Below are positions 54,357-62,749 of a stretch of DNA of 64,000 nucleotides, piece by piece. Numbering within the stretch: the first letter of the stretch is position 1; the number at the start of each line of letters is the position of its first letter. The DNA comes from Streptomyces sp. NBC_01314 (GTDB lineage Bacteria; Actinomycetota; Actinomycetes; Streptomycetales; Streptomycetaceae): NCBI RefSeq assembly GCF_041435215.1, contig NZ_CP108394.1, forward strand, positions 1,302,001-1,366,000. The letters are read 5' to 3'. The position numbers and the translations under genes are program-made. The notes under the pieces are model-generated. The model made no database searches, was not told where the DNA came from, and worked only from the letters and a program-made list of their open reading frames with translations.

Positions 54357-54877
54357 TGACGACGGAACCGGTCAGGCTCCAACTGGACGTCACCGACTTC
54401 GACCTGGCACGTTTCCAGCCGTACGTCGACAAGTGCCGCACCTCCGGCATCCGGCTGACAACGCTCTCCGAGCTCGGCGACACCCCGCAGCACCGCAGGG
54501 CGTTGTATGAACTCAACAAGGAGTGCTCGGCCGATATCCCGGAGCGCGGCCCCTTCTTCGAGTACGACGAGTACCACCGGCTCCGCTTCGAGGTGCCCGC
54601 CTACGATCCGCGCGGCATCGTCCTGGCCATCGACGGAGACCGGTGGATCGGCATGGCCGCCACCTCCGACCGACGGAGGTCCGGGTTCGTGTTCAACGAG
54701 ATGACCGGGGTGCGCGTCCGTCACCGGGGCCGGGGCATCTCGATGGCCATGAAGACCTTCGGTATCGGGTTCGCCGGAATCTGCGGGGTGAGCACGGTCC
54801 GCACGGTGCACCATCCGGCCAACTCGCGGGCGATCGCCATGAACCGGACGTTGGGATACGTCGACGCGCACTGGTGA
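54356..54877 (+). CDS. GNAT-family N-acetyltransferase
   Basis: A 173-residue protein of the GNAT fold. The acetyl-CoA pyrophosphate loop is VRVRHRGRGISMAMK (R-x-x-G-x-G/A pattern), preceded by the strand GFVFNEMTG and followed by VRTVHHPANSRAIAMNRTLGY. These are typical of single-domain acetyltransferases. The start is coupled to the methyltransferase stop. The substrate is not indicated. Confidence 0.88.
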   Translation: MTTEPVRLQLDVTDFDLARFQPYVDKCRTSGIRLTTLSELGDTPQHRRALYELNKECSADIPERGPFFEYDEYHRLRFEVPAYDPRGIVLAIDGDRWIGMAATSDRRRSGFVFNEMTGVRVRHRGRGISMAMKTFGIGFAGICGVSTVRTVHHPANSRAIAMNRTLGYVDAHW

Positions 54878-54975
54878 ACATGTGCCGACCGCCGCACGTA
54901 TGAAAGGAGGGCGCTCAAGGACCGGACGCCCTGGCGGTGTTGACACCGTGTCGGACGGGGTTCGGGAGCCAGGCA

Positions 54976-56355
54976 ATGAGGCACGCACGACGACGAGTCG
55001 TGAAGCGGGTGGCGCGGCTGACGGCCGCCGGCGGACTGATCTGCGGAACCCTGATGGTCACGCAGGCGGCGATGGCGACCGAACCCACCACCTCTCCCCC
55101 CGCGACCCGAAGTTCGGTGCTCGCCGCGTCCGGCACCGGAAACGGTCTGCTGACCGAGCTGGGTTCGGAGCGTACGGCGGGCACCTGGATCGCCGAGGAC
55201 GGCAGCCCCGTCGTCGCGGTCACCGACGAGAAGGCGGCCGTCGAGGTCAAGCAGGCGGGCGCCCGGCCCAAGATGGTCGAGTACAGCGGCGACGACCTGA
55301 AGTCCGCCACGGAGGCGCTTCGTACGGCGCCCCGGGTGTCGGGCACCTCCTGGGCCGTCGACCCCGCCTCCAACGAGGTCGTGGTGCGGGCCGACAGTAC
55401 CGTCTCCAAGAAGGACTGGGCGAGCCTGACCGACCTCGCCGAGGAGATCGGCGGGTCCGTGCGGATGGAGCGCACCGAGGGCACGTACACGATGCGGCTC
55501 AACGGCGCCCAGCCCATCTTCGGCACGGGCGGACGCTGCTCGATCGGCTTCAACGTGACCGACGGCGAGAACGACTTCATGCTCACCGCCGGCCACTGCG
55601 GTCCCGCCGGTTCCGTGTGGTTCGGGGACGACCAGGGCCGGCAGGAGATCGGCCGGACGACCGAGTCGAACTTCCCCGGCAGTGACTTCTCGCTCGTGCA
55701 GTACCTCCAGGACGCGCCGAGCAACCAGACCAACGTCGTCTCGGTCGGCGACGGCCGGGGGGTGCGCATCACCTCGGTCGGTGAGGCGGCAGTCGGCCAG
55801 CGGGTGTTCCGCAGTGGCAGCACCAGCGGCTTCCGCAACGGCGAGGTGACCGGCCTCGACGCGACGGTCAACTACCCCGAGGGCACGGTCAGCGGCCTCA
55901 TCGAGACCACGGTCTGCGCCGAGCCGGGCGACAGCGGCGGCCCGATGTTCTCGGAGGGTGTGGCACTGGGGGTGACCTCGGGCGGCAACGGAGACTGCGA
56001 GGCGGGCGGCACGACGTTCTTCCAGCCGCTGTCCGACGCCCTCGACGACCTCGGTGTCCGACTGACCGGCCTGCCCCAGTCCGCCGCCCAGCCGACCGCC
56101 GCGGCCGACGGCTCCTCGAACGACGACTCCCAGGGTGCCGCCGCTCCCGGCGGGGCCGAACCGGGCTCCGTGGAGCCCGTCGAGTCCATCGGCGCCGCCT
56201 CCGACCTCCTCGACCGCCTCGCCGACCCCCGCAACGTCGGGCCGGGCCTCCTGGTCATCGCCGGCAGCATGGTCGCCCTGGCGGCAACCCGCTTCATCCG
56301 CACAGAACAGGACAGGCAGGCATACCGCCGCCAGTATTCAGGGAGTTGGAACTGA
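54976..56355 (+). CDS. membrane-anchored streptogrisin-like serine protease
   Basis: A 459-residue S1-family pre-pro-protease. The signal is about residues 1-33 and the pro-region follows to about 178. The triad is His207 (LTAGHCG), Asp237 (GSDFSLV) and Ser320 (GDSGGP), and cysteines 188/208 and 314/340s would form the streptogrisin disulfides. After a Ser/Ala-rich linker, a C-terminal helix (about 425-445, GPGLLVIAGSMVALAAT) and basic tail would hold the enzyme on the membrane, unlike the secreted streptogrisins. ATG 54976 follows CGGGAG. Confidence 0.9.
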   Translation: MRHARRRVVKRVARLTAAGGLICGTLMVTQAAMATEPTTSPPATRSSVLAASGTGNGLLTELGSERTAGTWIAEDGSPVVAVTDEKAAVEVKQAGARPKMVEYSGDDLKSATEALRTAPRVSGTSWAVDPASNEVVVRADSTVSKKDWASLTDLAEEIGGSVRMERTEGTYTMRLNGAQPIFGTGGRCSIGFNVTDGENDFMLTAGHCGPAGSVWFGDDQGRQEIGRTTESNFPGSDFSLVQYLQDAPSNQTNVVSVGDGRGVRITSVGEAAVGQRVFRSGSTSGFRNGEVTGLDATVNYPEGTVSGLIETTVCAEPGDSGGPMFSEGVALGVTSGGNGDCEAGGTTFFQPLSDALDDLGVRLTGLPQSAAQPTAAADGSSNDDSQGAAAPGGAEPGSVEPVESIGAASDLLDRLADPRNVGPGLLVIAGSMVALAATRFIRTEQDRQAYRRQYSGSWN

Positions 56356-56465
56356 AAGCTTCCTGGAGGAGGGGGCGCGCCCGCTGGGCGCGCCCCCGAA
56401 CCCGGCAGACGGAACCCGCGTCGGCTCACCCGGCGGAGCGCATCGGTTCACTGATGCGCATCGGT

Positions 56466-56654
56466 TCACTGAGCGGAGCGCGCCGCCCACTCAAGGACGA
56501 GCCGCTCGTACTCACTCCGCTGCTCCGCGTTCAATGTCCCACCGCTCCGGAACCAGAGCGCCCGGATCTCCTCGTTGACCTCGGCGGCCGTTCGCACCGG
56601 TATTTCCGCTCTTTCCAGGACGACATCAGGGGTAGTGGACATGGTGTAAACCAT
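56466..56654 (-). CDS. small hypothetical protein, 62 residues
   Basis: A compact acidic alpha-helical protein (PVRTAAEVNEEIRALW, AEQRSEYERLVLEWAARS). GAGGAC lies a few bases before ATG 56654; an ATG at 56642 gives a 58-residue version. The composition and clean helical pattern look coding, but no family is recognised. It is convergent with the protease gene. Confidence 0.55.
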   Translation of the reverse strand: MVYTMSTTPDVVLERAEIPVRTAAEVNEEIRALWFRSGGTLNAEQRSEYERLVLEWAARSAQ

Positions 56655-56732
56655 ATGTCCTCGGGCGTGAAGCCCATGTGAGTAAAGATCCCACTTCAGA
56701 CATTACGGACCGTGAAGCTGATCACTCTGCGT

Positions 56733-57893
56733 TTACAGCTCCACGGTCCCGAGCACGAGTACCTGAATGGCCAGTACGGCCGCCCCCCGCGCCCAGTCAT
56801 GGAAGTCGGACACCTTCGTCTCCAACGGGACGGGCGCGGCCAGCGGATGCCGATGAGCCCGGACGACCTTGTCCACGGCCTCCCCCGCCACCTCCATCAG
56901 CCCCACCCCCTCCCCCGCGAGCAGGATCTTCTGCGGCATCACGAAGTTGGCGATCTGGGCCACCATCGTCCCCAGCGCCCGCCCCGCCTCCCCGACGACC
57001 CGCACACACATCGGCTCACCCTCGGCCGCGCCGGCCAGGATCTCCTCGTACGTCACCTCGCACCCGGTCGCCGCCCGGACCTGGTACCGGATGCTGGGGA
57101 TGCTCAGCAGTGAGACGGCGCTGCCGCGCTCCCCGTCGGGGGTGAGCGGGCCGGAGGGGTCCACGATCCAGTGGCGGCCGAACGCGCGGTCCTCCTCGGC
57201 GTACGCCACCCGTTTTCCGTTCAGGACGAGCCCGTAGCCGATGCCGGCGCCGATGGTGAGGACGACGAACCGGTCGAGCCCGCGTCCCGCGCCGAACCAG
57301 GTCTCGGCCTCGACGAGCGCGGCGACGTCGTTCTCGACGACCACCGGCAACCCGGTGCGCTCCTCGACGAGTTCGGCCAGCGGAACGTCCCGCCACGACA
57401 GGAAGGGCGACTCCCCGACCACCGCGCGGTGCCGGACGAACCCGCCGACACCGATACCGATACCGGCGAGCGAGGGGTGGGCGCGGGCGAGTTCGGCGGC
57501 CATCCCGGCGAGCAGATCCGCGACCCGCTCCGGCTCATGGGTGGTGAGCGGACGGTCGTACCGGGTGACGATCTCGCTCCGGAGCGTGGTGACCACGCCG
57601 TACACCATGTCGTCGGTGATCTTGAAGCCGATGAAGGAGCGGGACTCGGCGACGATGTCCAGTGGCCGCGAGGGGCGCCCCTGGCGGACCTCGGGGAGCA
57701 CGGCGCCCTCGGCTGTCTCGACCAGCAGGCCCGATTCGATCAGCGGTTTGGTCAGCCGGGTGAGGCTGCCCGCGGAGAGGCCGAGCCGCTGGGCGATTTC
57801 CGTGCGGGAGAGCGGGCCGTGCACGAGCACCTCGATCGCCACCGCGCGTTCACCGGAACTGAGTGGCAGCCAGCTGGCAGCGAGTGCGGTCAT
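56733..57893 (-). CDS. ROK-family transcriptional regulator (Gfo/Idh neighbour)
   Basis: A 386-residue regulator. An N-terminal winged helix (LSSGERAVAIEVLVHGPLSRTEIAQRLGLSAGSLTRLTKPL, in parts) precedes a ROK domain (IGFKITDDMVYGVV, GIGVGGFV, VVENDVAALVEAE, LTIGAGIGYGLV, LLAGEGVGLM). The zinc cysteines of the ROK motif are absent; the segment reads GPLTPDGERGSAVS. ATG 57893 follows GGGAG with 10-base spacing. It is divergent from the dehydrogenase gene and is likely to control it. Confidence 0.88.
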   Translation of the reverse strand: MTALAASWLPLSSGERAVAIEVLVHGPLSRTEIAQRLGLSAGSLTRLTKPLIESGLLVETAEGAVLPEVRQGRPSRPLDIVAESRSFIGFKITDDMVYGVVTTLRSEIVTRYDRPLTTHEPERVADLLAGMAAELARAHPSLAGIGIGVGGFVRHRAVVGESPFLSWRDVPLAELVEERTGLPVVVENDVAALVEAETWFGAGRGLDRFVVLTIGAGIGYGLVLNGKRVAYAEEDRAFGRHWIVDPSGPLTPDGERGSAVSLLSIPSIRYQVRAATGCEVTYEEILAGAAEGEPMCVRVVGEAGRALGTMVAQIANFVMPQKILLAGEGVGLMEVAGEAVDKVVRAHRHPLAAPVPLETKVSDFHDWARGAAVLAIQVLVLGTVEL

Positions 57894-57910
57894 GAGGGTC
57901 ACACTCCCAC

Positions 57911-58022
57911 ACCAGGTTTCTTCCGCATCGGAAACAACAAGCTCATCCTAGCCGCATCCGCAGGCCGTCAAAAGATCTCCACGCTGCCTCTTGACGCGAC
58001 AATTCTTTCGAGACAAAAGTAA
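57911..58022. promoter_or_regulatory. divergent promoter region, ROK regulator and dehydrogenase
   Basis: TTCCG-CAT-CGGAA (57921-57933) is a short dyad close to the ROK start. TTGACG (57991-57996), 17 bp, CAAAAG (58014-58019) is a possible promoter for the dehydrogenase; its -10 box is weak. Binding by the ROK protein is inferred from position. Confidence 0.35.
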
Positions 58023-58061
58023 GTGACCAGCGACTCTCGACCAGTGAAGGACATTCCTCAC

Positions 58062-59264
58062 ATGACGTTCTCCCTCGGCATCGTCGGCGCCGGCCAGTTC
58101 TCCGGCCAGTTCGCCACGCTGTTCCAGGCCCACCCCGGCGTCGGTGACGTATATGTCACCGACCTGCTGCCCGAGCGGGCCGAACAACTGGTGGCCACGC
58201 AGGGACTGGCCGGCACCTTCCCGTCGTACGAGGCGATGCTGGAGTCGCCGGCGGTCGACGCGGTCGCCGTCTTCACCCAGCGCTGGACGCACGGGCCGCT
58301 GGTGCTCCAGGGACTGGGGGCCGGCAAGCACGTGTACTCGGCGGTTCCCATGGCGATCACCACCGACGAGATCGCGGCGATCATCGACGCGGTCAGGGCG
58401 ACCGGGCTGACGTACATGATGGGTGAGACGAGTCAGTACAACCCGGCGACCGTGCATGCCCGCAACCAGATAGCCGAAGGCGCGTTCGGGCGGATCTTCT
58501 ACGCCGAGGGCGACTACGTCCACGACATGGACCTGGGGTTCTACGAGGCCTACCAGTACAGCGGCGGCGAGGACTGGAAGCGGACCGCGAGCTATCCCCC
58601 GCTGCTGTACCCGACGCACTCGGTGGGCGGGGTGCTGGGCGCCTGGCAGACGCACGCGGTGAGCGTATCGGCGATCGGCGTCGTGGACGGGCGCGGGGAC
58701 GGGGTGTTCGACAAGGAGGTCAGCCAGTTCGGCAACGACTTCTCCAACGCGACCGCGCTGTTCGAGGTGGCGGGCGGCGGTTCGTTCCGTACGAACGAGT
58801 TCCGGCGGGTCGGCTACCCCTCGCAGATCCGGGAGTCGCGTTTCCGGTTCTTCGGCACGGACGCCAGCATGGAGCAGCTGGCCACGGTGGCGTTCTGGCA
58901 GGACAAGAAGGGGGTGACGGACATCAGCGAGCTCCTTGAGCCCAAGCCCACCCTGTCCCCGGACGATCCCTCGCTCCAGCACATCGCGCCGGATCTGCGG
59001 GCAGCCTTCACGTCCGGGTCGGCGCCGGTGCACGACCGGGCGCGGCTGCCGCGGGAGTTCGACCAGCTGCACAACGGGCACGAGGGCAGCCACCACTTCC
59101 TGGTGGACGACTTCGTGACCGCCGTCAACACCCGGACGCTGCCCTCGGTGAACGCCTGGGTGGCGGCCCGCTACACCCTGCCGGGCATCGTCGCGCACGA
59201 GTCCGCGCGGCAGGGCGGGGTCAGGCTGGAGATCCCGGACTTCGGGGACGCCCCCGAGGCGTGA
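58062..59264 (+). CDS. Gfo/Idh/MocA-family oxidoreductase
   Basis: A 400-residue NAD(P)-dependent dehydrogenase. The Rossmann motif is LGIVGAGQFSGQFATLF, followed by KHVYSAVPMAITTDEI and the family segment TYMMGETSQYNPATV; the C-terminal domain binds a sugar or sugar acid. ATG 58062 follows AAGGA at about 10 bp; the upstream GTG 58023 has no site. The divergent ROK regulator supports a role in sugar or inositol-like metabolism. The substrate is not known. Confidence 0.88.
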   Translation: MTFSLGIVGAGQFSGQFATLFQAHPGVGDVYVTDLLPERAEQLVATQGLAGTFPSYEAMLESPAVDAVAVFTQRWTHGPLVLQGLGAGKHVYSAVPMAITTDEIAAIIDAVRATGLTYMMGETSQYNPATVHARNQIAEGAFGRIFYAEGDYVHDMDLGFYEAYQYSGGEDWKRTASYPPLLYPTHSVGGVLGAWQTHAVSVSAIGVVDGRGDGVFDKEVSQFGNDFSNATALFEVAGGGSFRTNEFRRVGYPSQIRESRFRFFGTDASMEQLATVAFWQDKKGVTDISELLEPKPTLSPDDPSLQHIAPDLRAAFTSGSAPVHDRARLPREFDQLHNGHEGSHHFLVDDFVTAVNTRTLPSVNAWVAARYTLPGIVAHESARQGGVRLEIPDFGDAPEA

Positions 59265-59304
59265 CGTCCCACCACGGCCGACGGGCCGGGCCCCTGGTTC
59301 CCTG

Positions 59305-60000
59305 TCAGGTGCCCGGCTTCCGGCCGTACACGTACACGTCGTCGCCCGTCTTCAGCAGCGACCAGTACTTCTTGGCGTCGGTCTTGGTCATGTTGGTGCA
59401 GCCGTGGGAGCCGGGCGGGTTCCACATGCTGACACCGACGGAGTGGAAGGCCTGACCGCCGTCGAAGAACTGGGCGTAGGGCATGGGCACGTTGTAGATC
59501 GACGAGACGTGATCGATGTTCCGCCAGTAGATCGTCTTCAGGCCGGTGCGGGTCTCGTACCCGTCGCGGCCGGTGCGGACCGGCACGGGCCCGTAGACGA
59601 GCTTGCCGCCGTCCTGGATCCAGCTGAGCTGGAGGGTCAGGTTCACGCAGGCGATGCGGCCCTTGTTGGTCGGGCACTTGCCCGCCTTGTTCGGGTCCTT
59701 GCCGACGGCCTTCTGCTTGTTCATCAGGTCCATCACGCCCCAGGTGACGGATCCCGCGTACCCGATGTTCGGTGTGATGCCGTGCTTGGTCTGGAATGCC
59801 TGGATCGCCTTGCAGTCGCCGGTGGACTGCTTCCCGTCGGCCGTCCGGCCGAGGAACTTCTCCACCTGCTTCTGGTACGGACCCGTCGACGTCGTACAAC
59901 TCGCCGCCTGCGCGGGCGCGGCGCCCAACGCCAGCGTGAGCGGTGTCAGCAGTCCGGTGATGGTGAGTGCGACTGCGCCTCTTCTGCCTATGTCCCCCAT
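59305..60000 (-). CDS. secreted L,D-transpeptidase (YkuD type)
   Basis: A 231-residue exported enzyme. The signal peptide ends about residue 32 (APAQA). A small N-terminal region with two cysteines (35 and 63) is followed by a PG-binding-like stretch, and the YkuD catalytic motif has His186, His199 and Cys201 (SHGCTNM). It would cross-link peptidoglycan 3-3 bonds or anchor proteins. The start ATG 60000 and the stop at 59305 are clear. It is divergent from the AhpD-like gene. Confidence 0.88.
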   Translation of the reverse strand: MGDIGRRGAVALTITGLLTPLTLALGAAPAQAASCTTSTGPYQKQVEKFLGRTADGKQSTGDCKAIQAFQTKHGITPNIGYAGSVTWGVMDLMNKQKAVGKDPNKAGKCPTNKGRIACVNLTLQLSWIQDGGKLVYGPVPVRTGRDGYETRTGLKTIYWRNIDHVSSIYNVPMPYAQFFDGGQAFHSVGVSMWNPPGSHGCTNMTKTDAKKYWSLLKTGDDVYVYGRKPGT

Positions 60001-60135
60001 GGCCGACCTTTCCCCTTCGCCGCGCTTTGCTGCTCCTGTCTACCTAGACAGACGATCCGGGCCGACGGTTGTGGAAGTGGCCATGTCGAGACGAAACAGT
60101 TACACAGCCGGGAATTCGGATATAGAGTTCTCCCC

Positions 60136-60621
60136 ATGAGCAACAGCGATTCCCTATCTCGTGTGGCCCTCAAGAAAATCACTCCCGACGTGTCCGGAGC
60201 GATGGGTTCCCTGCACGGTGCCGCCGTTTCCGCGGCCCGGGACGCGAAGGTCGAGTCCGAGATTCTCGAACTGATCAGAATTCGCGCCTCGCAGATCAAC
60301 GGCTGCGCGTTCTGCCTGGACATGCACACCAAGGACGCCCGCGCGCAGGGCGAGACCGAGCAGCGGATCTACGCGCTCAGCGCCTGGCGCGAGACCCCGT
60401 TCTTCACCGCCCGCGAGCGCGCGGCCCTGGCGTTGGCCGAGGCGGTGACCCTGGTCGCCGACGGTCAGGTGCCCGACGACGTCTACGCGGCCGCCGCGGA
60501 CGTGTTCGACGAGGAGCAGGTCGCGGCGCTGATCTGGGCGGCCACCGTGATCAACGCGTACAACCGGATCGCCATTGCGACCCGGATGGTTCCGGGGGCC
60601 TACCAGCCGGTTCAGAAGTAG
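60136..60621 (+). CDS. carboxymuconolactone decarboxylase/AhpD-like protein
   Basis: A 161-residue protein of the AhpD fold. The redox motif is CAFCLDMHTKDA (CxxC at about residues 54 and 57), preceded by LIRIRASQINGCAF. Such proteins reduce peroxides with partner thiols. Start ATG 60136 is followed by a good N-terminal fit; no strong ribosome-binding site is seen. It is the only rightward gene in this part; a strong hairpin lies downstream. Confidence 0.9.
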   Translation: MSNSDSLSRVALKKITPDVSGAMGSLHGAAVSAARDAKVESEILELIRIRASQINGCAFCLDMHTKDARAQGETEQRIYALSAWRETPFFTARERAALALAEAVTLVADGQVPDDVYAAAADVFDEEQVAALIWAATVINAYNRIAIATRMVPGAYQPVQK

Positions 60622-60682
60622 CCCCGAGGCTCTCCCGAGGCTCCTGGGAATACTTTCTCCGAATATTCAGGGAACGACTTTC

Positions 60683-60714
60683 AGCGCCGGGCCGAATCCT
60701 TTCGGCCCGGCGCT
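60683..60714. terminator. perfect 14-bp terminator hairpin
   Basis: AGCGCCGGGCCGAA and TTCGGCCCGGCGCT pair with a TCCT loop. It sits between the AhpD-like gene and the convergent aminotransferase gene, so it can stop transcription in both directions. Confidence 0.9.
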
Positions 60715-60741
60715 TCTTCGCGCCCGGATATCGCTGCGAAT

Positions 60742-61536
60742 TCAGTGGTCCGGCAGCGGCTCCAAGAGACTGTCCAGCCATTTCCGCCATTCCGGGGCGT
60801 GGACGGCCTGGCCCGGGGTCATCGGGCGCCCGGTCCAGGCGGCGACCGGGCGGATGCCGTGGAGGGCGTTGACCAGCCACACCTCGCGGCCGGCCAGCTC
60901 GGCCAGGGAGCGTTCGCGGTGGGCGACCCGGACGCCGGTACGGGCGGCCCGCTCCTGGACGAGGGCCATGGTCACGCCGGCGAGGAGCGGCAGGCGGGGC
61001 GGCGGCAGGCAGAGGGCGTCGTCCTCCCACCAGAAGAGGCTGGAGTTGGCGGCCTCCAGGACCAGGCCGGAGGGCGCGATGAGCACGGCCTCGTCGGCGT
61101 CGGCACCGGCGGCCCGTCTGCGTACGCGGGCCAGGGCGTCCAGGTCCGGCCCCTTGCGGCGGGGCACGGTACGCGGGTCGGGCTGGCCGGCCGCCCAGAC
61201 ACGGACCTCTGCCGTGAGGGGCGGCGCGGGGCGCAGCAGGAGCCTCATTTCCAGTGAGCCGGAGGCGAGTTCGACCCGGGGGAACCACACCCCCGTGCGC
61301 GGCAGGGCACAGGTCATGTCCTGCCAGAAGTCGACGACCTGTCCCAGGGGCGGTGCGCCGCACTCGCCGCAGGACCGCAGGAACCGTTCACGGTGCCGGT
61401 CGAAGCCGCGTACCCGTCCGTCGCGCAGCAGCCACGAGTCCGCGACGAGGAGGCGTCCGCCCTGTGTCTGGCCGGGGACGAGGCCGTGTTCGGGTGACCA
61501 GGTCAACAGACCTTCCACGATGGCGGGTTGTGTCAC
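60742..61536 (-). CDS. class IV aminotransferase
   Basis: A 264-residue PLP enzyme of fold type IV (aminodeoxychorismate lyase/branched-chain aminotransferase group). The PLP lysine is probably in VPRRKGPDLDAL, and LEAANSSLFWW followed by LPLLAGVTMALV matches the cofactor-phosphate region. WLLRDGRVRGFDRHRERFL is the substrate loop of this class. In operon order it is third, 25 bp after the flavin monooxygenase. With the acyl ligase it may belong to a secondary-metabolite pathway; the substrate is unknown. Confidence 0.85.
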   Translation of the reverse strand: MTQPAIVEGLLTWSPEHGLVPGQTQGGRLLVADSWLLRDGRVRGFDRHRERFLRSCGECGAPPLGQVVDFWQDMTCALPRTGVWFPRVELASGSLEMRLLLRPAPPLTAEVRVWAAGQPDPRTVPRRKGPDLDALARVRRRAAGADADEAVLIAPSGLVLEAANSSLFWWEDDALCLPPPRLPLLAGVTMALVQERAARTGVRVAHRERSLAELAGREVWLVNALHGIRPVAAWTGRPMTPGQAVHAPEWRKWLDSLLEPLPDH

Positions 61537-61561
61537 TCGGTGCTCCTGTCGGTCTTCCGGG

Positions 61562-62749
61562 TCAGTACTTGCGGCCCGAGACGGCCGGGGCGCCGTGCCG
61601 GGGTCCGTAGGGCGCGTGCTCCAGCCAGGCGCCGCAGCGGGGCACCACGGGGGCGAGGGCCGCCGCCGCCCGCTGCTTGACGCGGACGATACGGCGCCGG
61701 GGCCGCAGATGGTCCAGGGCCGTGCCGGCGGCGGCGCTGTTGAAGAGGCCCGCCGAACGCCGGACCTCGGCGAAGGAGTCGACCGCCTCGGGCGTGCCGT
61801 CGGCGATCGCCCGGGCCGCGGCGACGGCGTCCGCGATGCCGCTGTTCATGCCGCGCGCCCCGAACGGCGGGAAGAGATGGGCCGCCTCGCCGGCCAGCAG
61901 CACCCGGCGGTGCGGGTCGGTGAAGACGGCGGCGACCTTGCGCAGGAAGCGGTAGGTGGACACCCACAGGACGCGCTCGGCGTACCCGTCGCCGACGACC
62001 TCCGGCAGCCAGCGCCGTACGGCCGCCTCGGTGCCGAACTCTTCCGTCGCGTCGTCGTCCCGGCACTGCAGGTCGAGTTGGAAGCCGCCGGTGAACGGCA
62101 CCCGCATGACGCTGCGACCACCGAGCGCCGGATGCTCGTAGTGGAAGACACGTTCCAGGGGCAGTTCGGCACCGGGGATGTCGGCGATGTCCGCGACGAC
62201 GTGGAAGCCCTCGCCGTGGGTGCCCTCCAGGGGGATGCCCAGTTCGCGCCGTACGGCCGAGCGGGCGCCGTCGGCGGCCACCGCGTGGGTGCCGGTCCAG
62301 GTACGGCCGTCCTCACCGGTGAGTGTCAGCCCGTCCGGGTCGGTGCGTACGCCGGTGATCCGCGCGTCCCACACGAACTCCACGCCGGCGTCCTGGCAGG
62401 CGGCGAGCAGGAAGCGCTCGGTGTCGACCTGGCGGAGGCTGGTGAAGGGCGGGGTGCCGGTGGGCGGCGGGAAGGTGCGGGCGTACACCTCGCGGCCCCG
62501 GTACAGGGTGCGTCTGGTGTGCCAGGTCCGGCCGTACGCGGCGATCTCGACCGCGAGTCCCGGGTGGATCCCCTCCAGGAGTTCCAGGGTCTCGCGGTGC
62601 ACGAACAGAGCGCGGCTGCCGGGGCGTCGGCGGCCCTCGGGGTCGGCTTCCAGCAGGGTGACGGGGAGGCCGTGGGCGCGCAGGGCGAGGGCGGCTGAGA
62701 GGCCCACGGGGCCGGCGCCCACGACCAGAACGGGGGCGGGGGGCGTCAT
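61562..62749 (-). CDS. FAD-dependent monooxygenase
   Basis: A 395-residue class A flavin monooxygenase. The FAD motif is VLVVGAGPVGLSAALAL; ADGARSAVRRELG and VLLAGEAAHLFPPFGARGMNSG are the second and third signatures. These enzymes hydroxylate aromatic rings, often in polyketide or phenol pathways. ATG 62749 overlaps the stop of the acyl-ligase gene (ATGA), so the two are coupled. The substrate is unknown. Confidence 0.9.
   Translation of the reverse strand: MTPPAPVLVVGAGPVGLSAALALRAHGLPVTLLEADPEGRRRPGSRALFVHRETLELLEGIHPGLAVEIAAYGRTWHTRRTLYRGREVYARTFPPPTGTPPFTSLRQVDTERFLLAACQDAGVEFVWDARITGVRTDPDGLTLTGEDGRTWTGTHAVAADGARSAVRRELGIPLEGTHGEGFHVVADIADIPGAELPLERVFHYEHPALGGRSVMRVPFTGGFQLDLQCRDDDATEEFGTEAAVRRWLPEVVGDGYAERVLWVSTYRFLRKVAAVFTDPHRRVLLAGEAAHLFPPFGARGMNSGIADAVAAARAIADGTPEAVDSFAEVRRSAGLFNSAAAGTALDHLRPRRRIVRVKQRAAAALAPVVPRCGAWLEHAPYGPRHGAPAVSGRKY

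Noticed and set aside
60073..60101. SigR-type promoter before the AhpD-like gene
   Set aside because: GGAAG and GTT are present but spaced 21 bp apart, not the 18-19 bp expected.
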